Below are positions 6,679 through 15,729 of a stretch of DNA of 40,695 nucleotides, in pieces (position 1 is the stretch's first letter; every line of letters begins with the position of its first letter). A model generated the notes under the pieces. It saw only the letters and a list, made by a program, of their open reading frames with translations. It searched no databases and was not told the DNA's origin. The position numbers were made by a program, and so were the translations under genes. Origin of the DNA: Mycobacterium sp. E183 (GTDB lineage: Bacteria > Actinomycetota > Actinomycetes > Mycobacteriales > Mycobacteriaceae). The stretch lies in assembly GCF_001667735.1 (NCBI RefSeq), contig NZ_LZJN01000181.1:1-40695 (forward strand). The letters are read 5' to 3'.

Positions 6679-8786
6679 TCGGAGATCTGGTCGACGGGGG
6701 CCCACGCCCCGTCGATGACCTCGGGCGGGCGCTGCGCCTGCAACCGGTCCCGCTCGGCGCGGCGACGTTTGATCCGCAACCGGGCGTCGCCGGGCATGCT
6801 GACCAGCTCGTCACAGGTCAGGTAGTACACGTCCTCGGCTACGTCGAATAGGTCCGCGGCGGCTCGGCGAGAACCCAATTCCCGCAACGTGATTCGAAGC
6901 TGATGGGTGAAGCGCAGGGTGGCGTCATGAGCGAGCTCGCGGGAGTCGCGGGCGCTGGTGGTGAGCCGCTGGGCCAGCGTCGGCGACGCCGGCTCGGTCG
7001 ACGCGGCGGCGGCCACGGCGACTTCCCCGGCGGCCGTCAGCAGCATCGTCGGGTCGTCGGCGTACGTTCGGCTGGCCAGCTCCGCCTCACCGGGCCCGCG
7101 ATGCGCGATGCGGGCGACGGTCGCGTCCACGGCGGCCGCGGTCGTGGGAGACAACGCGCGGATGCTGGCGAGGTTGCCCTCCTGGGCCAGCGCACACAGC
7201 GGCGGGTCGGCCCGCAGCACGGCGGCCAGCTGGGCCGTTTCGGACGCCACGATGCTGCTTTCCATGATCATGCCCACCCCGGGCACACCGCGCGCCGCGT
7301 TGCTCCGCTCCAGCGCTGCCGCGGTGATACCGCTGTCGATCAGCCATAACGCGGTCAGGATCCAGCCCTGATGAATGCGGTCACGAAGCAAGCCGATCCG
7401 AACCTCCAGGCCGGCATCGGGCAGCGACGCCAGCTGCGCCGCGTCGAGGTGTTCGGTTTCGGCGGCCGCGCAGTAAGCGCGGGTGTCGGACTTGAGATGG
7501 CGCAGGAGCGCCAGCGACCGGCCCGCGACGACGGCTTTGGCGATCGACCCCAGGGCCCCGCCGGCCAGCGCGGGCTCCCCGAACGGCAGGGGGTCCCCCA
7601 CATGCGGCCGGCCCACCAGCGCGTCCCGGGCGACGGCGTCCTGGTCCCAGCCGGGCAGCTGCGCGGCGGCGACCATGTTGACCGACACCCCGACGTAGGG
7701 CCGGTGACCGAACACGGCGATGGCCCGGTTTGCCCACTCGTCGCCGACCACGCCGCCGAGCGCCAGAACGTGGCCCAGCATCCGATTCGCCGTGCGCAGT
7801 CCGTTCAGCTGGACGTCCAGCGTGATGGGGGTGAGCGGCCCGGGCAGCGCCTCGGCGAGGTTGCCCGCACTGAAGATCGGGAAGCGGGGGTCGATCCGGT
7901 CGTCGAATTCGCCCTCGACGCCCTCGGGCGCCGCGCTGCGCTCGTCGCCAGAGGGGCCGGGGCGCGGGACCACCTCGACCGGAAGGGCCACCTGGCGACC
8001 GTGCCCGGTGGCGCCCGCGGCGGCGATCTGGCGGCCGACGAGGCCGCGGGCGGTGTCGGCGACCGCTTCGAGCGCCTGCCAGCCGAACTCGAACGACCAA
8101 TCCTCTTGCACCCCGGCGATGTCCATGTCCGGGATGAGCTGCGGCCAGCTGCGCACCCGGTTCAACCGCGATCGCGGGTCGGCGGACCGCAGCAATCGCC
8201 ACGCGGTGACGACGTTGACGGTGTCGGGCGAGGCGAGGTCCACCACACCCGTGCGGTCGGTGTTCAGCGACGCCACCAGAAAGCGAACCAGGTCCTCGAC
8301 GTGCAACACCCGCATCGGCTCCGCCGAGACTTTGGTGCGCAGGAGCGTGGCCACGGTGCGGCACACCATCCAGTCGAGCTGGCGGCCGACCGGCGGGGCG
8401 ATCCGGACCACCAGGCTGGGGCCCCAACTGGTGGCGACCAGGTCCTCGGCCGGCCGGTACAGCTCGGGCCGGCCCGCGGCCTGGGACACGAACAGCAGCC
8501 GGGCGCCTGCGCGGGCGGCGACGTCGGTCACGTGCGCGAGGCCCTCGAGATCGGAGCTGCCGGGCGCGGTCGTATCGACCGGGGCCAGGTGAACCACCGC
8601 GTCGGCGTCGTCGGCGAGCTCACGCAGGACGGGGTCGCTCAGCGATGCGCAAACGAATTCGACGCTGGGATCCAGGCAGGGATGCGGGCGCTCGGCAATG
8701 CCGCTGACCGTGTGCCCGGCAGCGATCAGCTGCCGTGCAACCAGCCGCCCGAGTGCGCCGGTGGCGTCGGTAACCAGGATCTGCAC
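6675..8786 (-). CDS. Rv1868-type chimera: NAD(P)-binding Rossmann domain plus PEP-utilising-enzyme-like region
   Basis: 703 aa, matching the length and position of Rv1868. Residues 1 to about 250 form an extended-SDR/epimerase-like Rossmann domain: TDATGALG (6-13) is the nucleotide loop, and LLFVSQAAG and VRIAPPVGR follow. The catalytic Tyr-x3-Lys is not evident. From about 300, a different module begins: NLAEALPGPLTPITLD (309-324), HRGPGEAEL (562-570) and EDVYYLTCDEL (651-661) are the landmarks that in PEP-synthase and rifampicin-phosphotransferase-like proteins lie between the ATP-grasp and the phosphohistidine domains. Both of those flanking domains are missing. It is the last gene of a minus-strand unit, 99 bp after the thiolase-like gene. 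Reaction unknown. Confidence 0.85.
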   Translation of the reverse strand: MQILVTDATGALGRLVARQLIAAGHTVSGIAERPHPCLDPSVEFVCASLSDPVLRELADDADAVVHLAPVDTTAPGSSDLEGLAHVTDVAARAGARLLFVSQAAGRPELYRPAEDLVATSWGPSLVVRIAPPVGRQLDWMVCRTVATLLRTKVSAEPMRVLHVEDLVRFLVASLNTDRTGVVDLASPDTVNVVTAWRLLRSADPRSRLNRVRSWPQLIPDMDIAGVQEDWSFEFGWQALEAVADTARGLVGRQIAAAGATGHGRQVALPVEVVPRPGPSGDERSAAPEGVEGEFDDRIDPRFPIFSAGNLAEALPGPLTPITLDVQLNGLRTANRMLGHVLALGGVVGDEWANRAIAVFGHRPYVGVSVNMVAAAQLPGWDQDAVARDALVGRPHVGDPLPFGEPALAGGALGSIAKAVVAGRSLALLRHLKSDTRAYCAAAETEHLDAAQLASLPDAGLEVRIGLLRDRIHQGWILTALWLIDSGITAAALERSNAARGVPGVGMIMESSIVASETAQLAAVLRADPPLCALAQEGNLASIRALSPTTAAAVDATVARIAHRGPGEAELASRTYADDPTMLLTAAGEVAVAAAASTEPASPTLAQRLTTSARDSRELAHDATLRFTHQLRITLRELGSRRAAADLFDVAEDVYYLTCDELVSMPGDARLRIKRRRAERDRLQAQRPPEVIDGAWAPVDQISD

Positions 8787-8885
8787 CTGGGCTCACCTCC
8801 CCCGACCTCAAAACTAAACAATAGGCAGCCGGCATGACCTACGCGACCGTTACTGAGCAAACGCCAGTAGACCCGGCGAAGGCGG

Positions 8886-10370
8886 TTATCGCAGCGCGGC
8901 GCTGCCGTCTGCGGCGACGGAAACCTTGGCGCCGCCGATGTCTTCCCGCACCGTGGCCTGCGCCGCGGCACTATCGGTAATCACCGCCAGGGTCCGCGAG
9001 CCGTCGGGCGTGCGCACGGCCAGGAAGGCCTTCTCCGGTCGTCCCTCGCGGTCGAACGGCGTCGTCCACGCCTCCACCTTGCCGACGCCTTCCCATTCCA
9101 CCAGGCCGGCACAAGTCGGCTCGCGGTCGACCGCCGGTTGCGCGTCCTCCCAACGGAATTCGGTGGGCGGCTCGGTGCCGTACACGCCGAAGCTGTGCTT
9201 GGTCAGGTAGCCGCCGTTGGCGGTGATCAGTCCGCGTCGCCCGGGGTTGGCCACCAGCAACTCCGCCATGGTGGCGATGGAGTGCATCACGTAGTTGCTC
9301 CACGGGCCGCCGGCAAACGTCAGCCCCCCGGTGACCGTGAGCGGGCGGGCGGGGTCGTCGACGGCAAGCCCGAGTTCGGCCGCCGCGACCTGGACGGCCG
9401 AGGGAAAGCAGGAGTACAGGTCGACATAGTCGATGTCGTCGATGCCCAGGCCCGCCAGCTCCAGCGCGCGGCCGCCGGCGATCCGGATGGCCGGAGAACA
9501 ATGCAGCTCGTCGCGCTCGGCGATGGCCGAGGTGTCGTGCGCGTCGGTGCCCGCCTGCGGGTAGATCCAGCGGTCCGCGGGGACCTGCAGTCGCCGGGCC
9601 TGCTCCACCGAGGTCAAGACGAGCGCGGCGCCCTGATCGACCATGTTGTTGGAGTTCATCAGCTTGGTGTAGGGCCAGCTGATCATCCTGTTCTGCGGGC
9701 CGGGCTCACAGATCTCCTCGGCGGTCACCGGCTTGCGGATCCACGCGTGTGGATTGTCGACCGCGACGGCGTTGAAGCGGGCCCACAGCTCGCCGATGCG
9801 CCTGCGGTGCCGCTCGACGGGCTCGCCGTTGGCGATCCGCAGCGCCTGCTCGAACAGTGGGTAGACATAGGCCGGACGGTCCAGCCGGATCCTGATCTCC
9901 GCGTCGCCGGCCATCGGGACGTCGTCGCCGCTGACCTCGGCCATCGGCACCGAGTCGTCCTGGATCGTCCACTCGAGCTTGCCGCCTTGGGCCCGCAGCC
10001 CCCGGCGGGTGCGCCAGGTCTCGGCTCCGGCGAGCAGCACCACCTGGGCACGGCCCCGCTGGATGTCCAGGCATGCCTGGTTGACCAGGGACTGCGGCAC
10101 GTTGCCGCCGACGGGGCTGTAGAGGGTGGTGAAGTCGCTCGCGCCGATCCGCTGCCCGAGCAGCAGCCCGGGGTCCCGGTACTGCGCCGAGAGGATGTTC
10201 ACCACGCGGATGGAATCCACGGCCTCGATCACCCGCGAATCGGCGGCCTGCCGGGCCGCGGCCGCCATCAGGTCCATCGGTTCCACGGACCGCTTGTCCG
10301 GGTCGATCTCGTCGCGGTGGTTGACCTGGCCGTAGCCGATCAGCACCGGTGTCCTGGGGTCGACGGTCAT
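8886..10370 (-). CDS. Thiolase-like acyl-CoA acetyltransferase family protein (Rv1867-type)
   Basis: 494 aa starting MTVDPRTPVLIGYGQVN, typical of the actinobacterial 'acetyl-CoA acetyltransferase' group related to SCP-x thiolases. The nucleophile would be the Cys of LVNQACLDIQRG (about residue 99), in the usual place after the first beta-alpha unit. IDYVDLYSCFPSAVQ (about 315-330) and NGGYLTKHSFGVYG (near 390) correspond to the later thiolase catalytic loops, the latter with a His. A C-terminal extension of about 90 residues (VEWEGVGKVEAWTTPFDREG...) resembles an OB-fold-type domain. Whether it cleaves beta-ketoacyl-CoA or condenses is not decided by sequence. It lies 59 bp after the CoA-transferase gene. 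Confidence 0.88.
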   Translation of the reverse strand: MTVDPRTPVLIGYGQVNHRDEIDPDKRSVEPMDLMAAAARQAADSRVIEAVDSIRVVNILSAQYRDPGLLLGQRIGASDFTTLYSPVGGNVPQSLVNQACLDIQRGRAQVVLLAGAETWRTRRGLRAQGGKLEWTIQDDSVPMAEVSGDDVPMAGDAEIRIRLDRPAYVYPLFEQALRIANGEPVERHRRRIGELWARFNAVAVDNPHAWIRKPVTAEEICEPGPQNRMISWPYTKLMNSNNMVDQGAALVLTSVEQARRLQVPADRWIYPQAGTDAHDTSAIAERDELHCSPAIRIAGGRALELAGLGIDDIDYVDLYSCFPSAVQVAAAELGLAVDDPARPLTVTGGLTFAGGPWSNYVMHSIATMAELLVANPGRRGLITANGGYLTKHSFGVYGTEPPTEFRWEDAQPAVDREPTCAGLVEWEGVGKVEAWTTPFDREGRPEKAFLAVRTPDGSRTLAVITDSAAAQATVREDIGGAKVSVAADGSAALR

Positions 10371-10429
10371 GGGTCGAACTTAGCGTGGCTATCGATCCGG
10401 CGGGTCGCGCGGGGCGCGTTCGCCGCGCG

Positions 10430-12823
10430 TCACGGCGGCCCGAACAGCACGCCCTCGGCGGCGAGCCGGTCGATCTCCGGAGGGCTCATGCCGAGCACCC
10501 GTCGGCAGACGTCGACGGTGTCCTGGCCCGGCACGGGGGCCGGGCGCTGCGGGGCCGGCGGGATGTGGTGGAACGGCGCCGGGCCCGTCTCCGCGGGCAG
10601 CGGGCGTTCGACGAGGGGATGCAGCATCTCGGCATACAGTTTTCGCTCGACCAGCTGCGGGTCCTCCAGCACGTCGGGCGGCCGGTTCATCGGTCCGGCC
10701 GCGACCCCCGAGGACTGCAGTAGTTGGGCTGCCCGCACCGGGGTGCGCGTCCGGGTCCACGCCGACACCAAACCGACCAACTCGCGCCGGTTCGCCAGCC
10801 GCGCCTCGCCGGTGGCGAAGCGCGGATCGTCGGCCCATTCGGGGTGATGGAAAACGCCTGCGGCGCAACGCCATTCCTCGTCGGAGCCGATCGAGATCAC
10901 GCACCATTCGTCGTCCCCGGCGCACGGATAGACGGCGTGCAAGCTGGTGTCATCGGAGATTCGCGGCACGCCCGCGGCCAGCGCGGCCTGGGTGACGTAC
11001 AGGGTGTCGAGTTGATTGACGACGGCTTCGGCCTGCGAGATGTGCACGTGCGACCCGCCGCCCGAGCGATGACGGTGGATCAGCGCGGCCAGCGCCGCGA
11101 TCGCGGTGATCCGTCCCACCACGTGGTCCGGGAAGATGGTGGTCGCGTCGTAGAAGTGGTGCCGGGCGCCGCTATCGTGCGCCTCCGGATCGTCGCCCGT
11201 CCACAGCCGGGTCACGCCGGTGGCCGCGCGAACCAGGGGGCCGTAGCCCATGCGCGTGCTCCACGGACCCCGATCGCCGTATGCGCTGCTCTCGGCGAGC
11301 ACGATGCGCGGATTCACCGCGCGCAGGTTGTCGTAGGAAAAGCCAAGCGCGGTAAGCGTTCCCGGCTTGAAGTTGGCGAAGACGGCGTCGGATTCCGCGA
11401 CGAGCCGGGTGAAGATCTCCTTGCCGGCGGGACTGCGCAGATCCAGGCCCATCGCCAGGTGATTGCGGTGCGTCCAGGCGAACGACTCGCTCATGGCGTC
11501 GCCGGCACGGGCCTGCCGCAGCCCGTCCGGGTATTCGGGGCTTTCAATCTTGATGACCTCGGCGCCCAGGTCGCCGAACAGGCGGCTCAGCTCTCCACCC
11601 GCCACGATGATGCCGAGATCCAGGATGCGCACGCCGGCAAACGGATAGTCGCCGATGCGGCCCGACGGTGACTGCACCACCGCGGGGTTTCCGCGCCAGC
11701 CCGGCCCGTCCTGCCCCGCCGCCGGGGCCGGACTGCGGAAACCCGCGTGGTGGCCGTCGACGAGGAAGTAGCCGGTCGGCACGCGGGTGCGCACCCCCGG
11801 GACCAGCTCCGCCTCATTGACCGCACCCACCGCCTGGAAATGCTCGGAATCCATCACCCACGACGGCGTCAGCACGGCGGCGATCGGCACGCCGTGGGCC
11901 TGCCCCTCGGTCACCAGCTCCTTCATGGTCTGTCCGGCGAACAGCGCCTGGACCAACTCGCTGATCTGCGGCCACGCGGCGAAGCGCGCGCCGATCACGT
12001 CGTACTTCGGGTCTTGGAAATCGGCCGGCTCACCCAGCCAGCGCCGCAAGCCCCGCCACTGGCGCGGCGCCATCACGCACAGCCGGACGTACCCGTCCTG
12101 GCACGGGTAGATCGGGTAGGCGTCCTGGTTCTTCGGGCGGCCCCGCCACTGTCCCGTGCGGCGGATGCCGGCGGCGACCTGGCCGTGCGCGCCGAACGCC
12201 GGATCGAGCGACATGACGACGGCGTCGAACCGCGAAAAATCGATGAATTCACCGGTGCCGCAACGCAATCGGTTGTAGTAGGCAACCAGAGTTGCCCACG
12301 CCGCCTGTACGGCGGCGGTGGACGACGCGATTCCGTCGGGCGGCAACACCGGGGTCCCGGTGGTGGGACCGGATCGCGACAGCGAACCGGACATCGCGTA
12401 CAGCACCGGATCGGTGGCCCGCCACAACGACCGCGGGCCTGTCGCCCCGAAGTCGGTGATCGACAGCACCACCAGATGCGGATGCTGGGCGGCCAGCTCC
12501 TCGACCGACGTCCCGAATGTGGGGGCCTCCCCGTAGAAGCCGTCGTCCACGACGATGTCGGCCTGCGCGGCGAGGTCGAGGAAGACACCGCAGTCGTCCT
12601 CGTCGAACGGGTCCAGCACCACGCTGCGCTTGTTGGCGTTGTGCACGGCGAAGGGAATGCTCGCACCGGCGAGCGTCGGCGGCGCATCGCGCGCCGGGCT
12701 TCCGGTCGGCGGTTCGACCTTGAGCACATCGGCGCCCAGGTCGGCGAACAGGCGCGTCACCGCGTCACCATTGCCGCTCGACAAGTCCAGGACGCGCACG
12801 GCGTCGAGCAACCCCTCGGACAT
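10430..12823 (-). CDS. Two-domain class III (CaiB/BaiF) CoA transferase (Rv1866-type)
   Basis: 797 aa from the ATG whose complement is at 12821-12823 (MSEGLLDAVRVLDLSSGNG); the frame is open further upstream, but those residues are not family-like. Two CaiB/BaiF units lie in tandem. The first (about 1-380) contains VTRLFADLGADVLKVEPP and the NANKRSVVLDP signature. The second (about 395-797) repeats it as LSRLFGDLGAEVIKIESPEYPDG, the HRNHLAMGLDLRSPAGKEIF signature and VFANFKPGTLTALG. Such fused proteins replace the interlocked homodimer of ordinary class III enzymes, which transfer CoA between carboxylic acids. It is the first gene of the minus-strand trio with the thiolase-like and Rv1868-type genes, suggesting a shared acyl-CoA pathway with an unknown substrate. 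Confidence 0.92.
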   Translation of the reverse strand: MSEGLLDAVRVLDLSSGNGDAVTRLFADLGADVLKVEPPTGSPARDAPPTLAGASIPFAVHNANKRSVVLDPFDEDDCGVFLDLAAQADIVVDDGFYGEAPTFGTSVEELAAQHPHLVVLSITDFGATGPRSLWRATDPVLYAMSGSLSRSGPTTGTPVLPPDGIASSTAAVQAAWATLVAYYNRLRCGTGEFIDFSRFDAVVMSLDPAFGAHGQVAAGIRRTGQWRGRPKNQDAYPIYPCQDGYVRLCVMAPRQWRGLRRWLGEPADFQDPKYDVIGARFAAWPQISELVQALFAGQTMKELVTEGQAHGVPIAAVLTPSWVMDSEHFQAVGAVNEAELVPGVRTRVPTGYFLVDGHHAGFRSPAPAAGQDGPGWRGNPAVVQSPSGRIGDYPFAGVRILDLGIIVAGGELSRLFGDLGAEVIKIESPEYPDGLRQARAGDAMSESFAWTHRNHLAMGLDLRSPAGKEIFTRLVAESDAVFANFKPGTLTALGFSYDNLRAVNPRIVLAESSAYGDRGPWSTRMGYGPLVRAATGVTRLWTGDDPEAHDSGARHHFYDATTIFPDHVVGRITAIAALAALIHRHRSGGGSHVHISQAEAVVNQLDTLYVTQAALAAGVPRISDDTSLHAVYPCAGDDEWCVISIGSDEEWRCAAGVFHHPEWADDPRFATGEARLANRRELVGLVSAWTRTRTPVRAAQLLQSSGVAAGPMNRPPDVLEDPQLVERKLYAEMLHPLVERPLPAETGPAPFHHIPPAPQRPAPVPGQDTVDVCRRVLGMSPPEIDRLAAEGVLFGPP

Positions 12824-12984
12824 CAGCACACCGTACCCGCAGGTGCCTGATCCGGCCCGGCCCCGTGTTGTCCCCCCAAAAGGCCAACTGGGCAAGCTGA
12901 TTGGGTGGGCCAACCGGCCGTCGGCTATCGTCACAGGCCGATCGGCGAGGCCATGGGCGAAACGATCCGACGGAGGCATCCACT

Positions 12985-13902
12985 ATGAGCGCGCACCTGA
13001 CCTACATCGAGGCCGTGGTGGTTGGGGCGTTCCAGGGCGTCACCGAGCTGTTCCCGGTCTCCAGCCTCGGGCACGCCGTGTTGGTGCCGGCGGTGGTCGG
13101 CGGTCGATGGGCCCGGGACCTGAGCGTCTCCGCCCCCGAATCGCCCTACCTCGCATTCATCGTCGGCCTGCACGTGGCCACCGCGGCCGCGTTGCTGGTC
13201 TTCTTCTGGCGGGACTGGCTCCGCATCGTGGCCGGATTCGTGTCGTCGTTGCGGTATCGACGCATCCAGACCGCAGACGAGCGGCTCGCCTGGCTGATCG
13301 TGGGCGCCACGATCCCGGTCGGGCTGGCGGGGCTGGCGCTGGAGCGGACGTTCCGCACCACGCTCGGCAAGCCCGTCCCCGCGGCGATCTTCCTTTTGCT
13401 CAACGGCATCGCCCTCTACGCGGGCGAGGTGCTGCGCCGGCGCGTCTCCCCCACGCCCGACCACGACCAAACCGCCGGGGAAGAGCCCGCGCACAGCGGC
13501 GAGGCCGTCGACAACCGCCTGGCCCAACTCCCCCTGCGCCGCGGCGTCCTGATCGGCGCCGCGCAAATCCTGGCCCTGCTCCCCGGCATCAGCCGCTCGG
13601 GCATCACCATGGTGGCCGGCCTGTGGCGCGGCTTGTCACACGAGGACGCCGCGCGGTTCTCCTTCTTGTTGGCGACGCCCATCATCCTGGCCGCCGGCGT
13701 GTACAAGATCCCGGAACTGTTCGGGCCCCGCGCGGCCGGGATCGGCGGCCAGGTGCTCGCCGGGAGCATCGCCTCTTTCGTGTGCGCTTACCTCGCCGTG
13801 CGGTTCCTGACGCGGTACTTCCAGACCCGAACCCTGACGCCGTTCGCCGTTTACTGCGCGCTGGCCGGCGGCGCCAGCCTGGTGTGGCTCGCCATCAGCT
13901 GA
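12985..13902 (+). CDS. Undecaprenyl-diphosphatase family protein (UppP/BacA), probable paralogue
   Basis: 305 aa integral membrane protein. ATG 12985 has CGGAGG at 12971-12976. Family motifs are both present: the (E/Q)GxTE box as GAFQGVTELFPVSSLGHA (about 14-31) and the phosphate-binding LLPGISRSGITM (about 198-209). Hydrophobic segments suggest around seven or eight spans, with a charged, likely exposed loop at about 155-180 (PTPDHDQTAGEEPAHSGEA). UppP dephosphorylates C55-PP to recycle the cell-wall lipid carrier. Mycobacteria have another uppP elsewhere (Rv2136c in M. tuberculosis); the wording LFPVSSLGHAVLVPAVV differs from that copy, so I infer a second paralogue. It diverges from the CoA-transferase gene across 161 bp. 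Confidence 0.9.
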   Translation: MSAHLTYIEAVVVGAFQGVTELFPVSSLGHAVLVPAVVGGRWARDLSVSAPESPYLAFIVGLHVATAAALLVFFWRDWLRIVAGFVSSLRYRRIQTADERLAWLIVGATIPVGLAGLALERTFRTTLGKPVPAAIFLLLNGIALYAGEVLRRRVSPTPDHDQTAGEEPAHSGEAVDNRLAQLPLRRGVLIGAAQILALLPGISRSGITMVAGLWRGLSHEDAARFSFLLATPIILAAGVYKIPELFGPRAAGIGGQVLAGSIASFVCAYLAVRFLTRYFQTRTLTPFAVYCALAGGASLVWLAIS

Positions 13903-14060
13903 ACGCCGTACACGATTTCGGTGACAAGGCTTCACCGACTCGGTCACCAAACGGCAACCGCTGGGTATCGATTCGCGCAAGAACATAGGCGGGCGGCGTG
14001 GCGTAGCTCACCATCGACGGAGCAAATGCGCGGCGTCCCAATCACAGAGGTGAAGCCTGA
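13903..14060. other. Intergenic region with short inverted repeats
   Basis: 158 bp between the UppP and phosphoesterase genes. CGGTGA at 13919-13924 can pair with TCACCG at 13932-13937 (7-base loop). A further copy, GGTCACC at 13942-13948, allows a competing pairing. This may be a weak terminator. AGAGGTGA at 14045-14052 is the ribosome-binding site for the next gene. Confidence 0.35.
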
Positions 14061-15674
14061 ATGTTCTGTCGCCTTGGTCGTGTGGCCGGCGCTGCCGCCG
14101 GGACCGCCCTGCTTGCGCTTTCGACGTTGACGGCGCCCAAGGTGGGCGCCCTGGTCCCGATGAGTCCGAACCTGTTGGTCAACCCGGGCGCCGAACTCGG
14201 TGACCCGTCATTGTCGGGATACAGCGGGGTGACCATGCCCGGCTGGACCGTGACGGGAACGCCGACGGTCATCAAATACAACACCCTGGTCCGCCTGCCC
14301 TCGCCGCTCGGGTCGCCCGGGCCGACCATGCCGAAGTTCCTGGCGTTTCCGTCCGCCCAGCACGGGCCTCCCGACGGCGGCGCCCAGTACTTCGGCGGCG
14401 GGAACGTGGCGTCGTCCACCATCACCCAGGTCGTCGACCTCAGTGGTGCCGCGGCGGCCATCGACACCGGCACCGTGCCGTACACGTTCAGCGGCTGGCT
14501 CGGCGGCAACAGGCTGGAGCTGTCCGAGGCGTCGGCCACCGTGGATTTCCTGGCCGCCAGCCAATTACCGCTGGGCACAGGGAAAATCGGGCCGGTCTCC
14601 GTGTTCCAGCGGGAATTCCAGAATGAGCTGTTCGAGCGCAGCACCACCGGGACAATCCCGGCCGGCACGCGCAGCGCGCGGGTGACCGTCCTCTTCAAGG
14701 ACACCCACTGGGCGGGCGGCGCGTACAACCACTCGTATGCCGACAACCTCTCGTTCACCGTCGGCGCCCCGCTGCCCGCCCCGCCGCTGCCCACGCCGCC
14801 CAACTCGACGGTCAAGCCACTGGACCACGTGTTCCTGGTGTACATGGAAAACCATGGCGTGAAAGACGTTGTGGGCAGCCCCAATGCGCCGTACATCAAC
14901 AGCCTCATCAGCTCGTACGGCTACGGGGCCAACTACTTCGCCCTGACGCACCCGAGCCTGCCCAATTACTACCCGATCCTCGGCGGATCCGACTTCGGCG
15001 CCAACTACAACTGCGAACTGAACTGCTTCGACGCGCCCAACCTGGCCGACTCCGTCGAGGCGAACAACAAGACGTGGGCCAGCTATGAGCAGTCCATGCC
15101 CACCCCGTGCGCCAAGACGTCGAGCGGCCCATACACCCCGGGCGAACTACCGTTCCTCGCGTTCCACGACATCGTGTCCAACACCCCGCGGTGTGAGGCG
15201 CATGTGCTGCCGTTGACGCGGCTGGCCACGGATCTCGCCTCGGCCAACACCACCCCGAACTTCGTGTGGTTCGCCGCCGACGAAAACAACAACATGGAAG
15301 GACCGGTCAACCTGCGCTTCGTTGGCAGCCAGCTGACATCGCATCAGTACAACATCAAGGCCGGCGACCAGTTTCTGCAGCAGGTACTGCCGACGATCGT
15401 CAATTCGCCCGCCTTCCAGACGCAACGCAGCGCCATCTTCATCACGTGGGACGAGGACTACAACAACCTGTCGCTGACCAACGGCAACGAAGGCAACCAC
15501 ATCCCGATGATCGTCATCCCGTCACCGAATTCGGGTATGCGCCAGGGTCATTTGGTGTCCACCAGCCACAACAACCACTACAGCCTGCTGCGCACCATCG
15601 AAGATTCCCTCCAGCTTCCCCGCCTCACCAACAACGATAAATTCGCCCAGCCGATGAACGAATACTGGCCCTAG
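14061..15674 (+). CDS. Secreted phosphoesterase-family protein with N-terminal beta-rich domain
   Basis: 537 aa. A signal peptide covers about 1-30 (basic FCRLGRVAG, hydrophobic core, VGA cleavage). Residues 35-240 form a beta-rich, carbohydrate-binding-like domain opening NLLVNPGAELG, as in DUF642/choice-of-anchor modules. A proline linker (about 240-253) leads to a phosphoesterase domain (PF04185; phospholipase C/acid phosphatase family). Its metal and substrate motifs are YMENHGVKDVV, LTHPSLPNYYPILGG, ITWDEDYNN and GNHIPMIVI with a late STSHNNHYSLLRTIED. Six or more cysteines in the catalytic part suggest disulfides. It lacks the PLC-A/B/D layout of the M. tuberculosis phospholipases and is more like acid-phosphatase members; the substrate is unknown. 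Confidence 0.88.
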   Translation: MFCRLGRVAGAAAGTALLALSTLTAPKVGALVPMSPNLLVNPGAELGDPSLSGYSGVTMPGWTVTGTPTVIKYNTLVRLPSPLGSPGPTMPKFLAFPSAQHGPPDGGAQYFGGGNVASSTITQVVDLSGAAAAIDTGTVPYTFSGWLGGNRLELSEASATVDFLAASQLPLGTGKIGPVSVFQREFQNELFERSTTGTIPAGTRSARVTVLFKDTHWAGGAYNHSYADNLSFTVGAPLPAPPLPTPPNSTVKPLDHVFLVYMENHGVKDVVGSPNAPYINSLISSYGYGANYFALTHPSLPNYYPILGGSDFGANYNCELNCFDAPNLADSVEANNKTWASYEQSMPTPCAKTSSGPYTPGELPFLAFHDIVSNTPRCEAHVLPLTRLATDLASANTTPNFVWFAADENNNMEGPVNLRFVGSQLTSHQYNIKAGDQFLQQVLPTIVNSPAFQTQRSAIFITWDEDYNNLSLTNGNEGNHIPMIVIPSPNSGMRQGHLVSTSHNNHYSLLRTIEDSLQLPRLTNNDKFAQPMNEYWP

Positions 15675-15729
15675 ATTGGTCGTAGCCTGGCCGGAGGTAC
15701 GAAGTGACCGACGAGTCGAGGCAACCCAC

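Noticed and set aside
9138..10847. 569-codon plus-strand frame opposite the thiolase-like and CoA-transferase genes
   Set aside because: It is the mirror of two conserved coding genes and has no recognisable domain.
12824..12979. Extended start of the CoA-transferase gene
   Set aside because: The extra 52 residues are not family-like and would run nearly to the UppP start. The ATG at 12823 matches the usual CaiB-type beginning.
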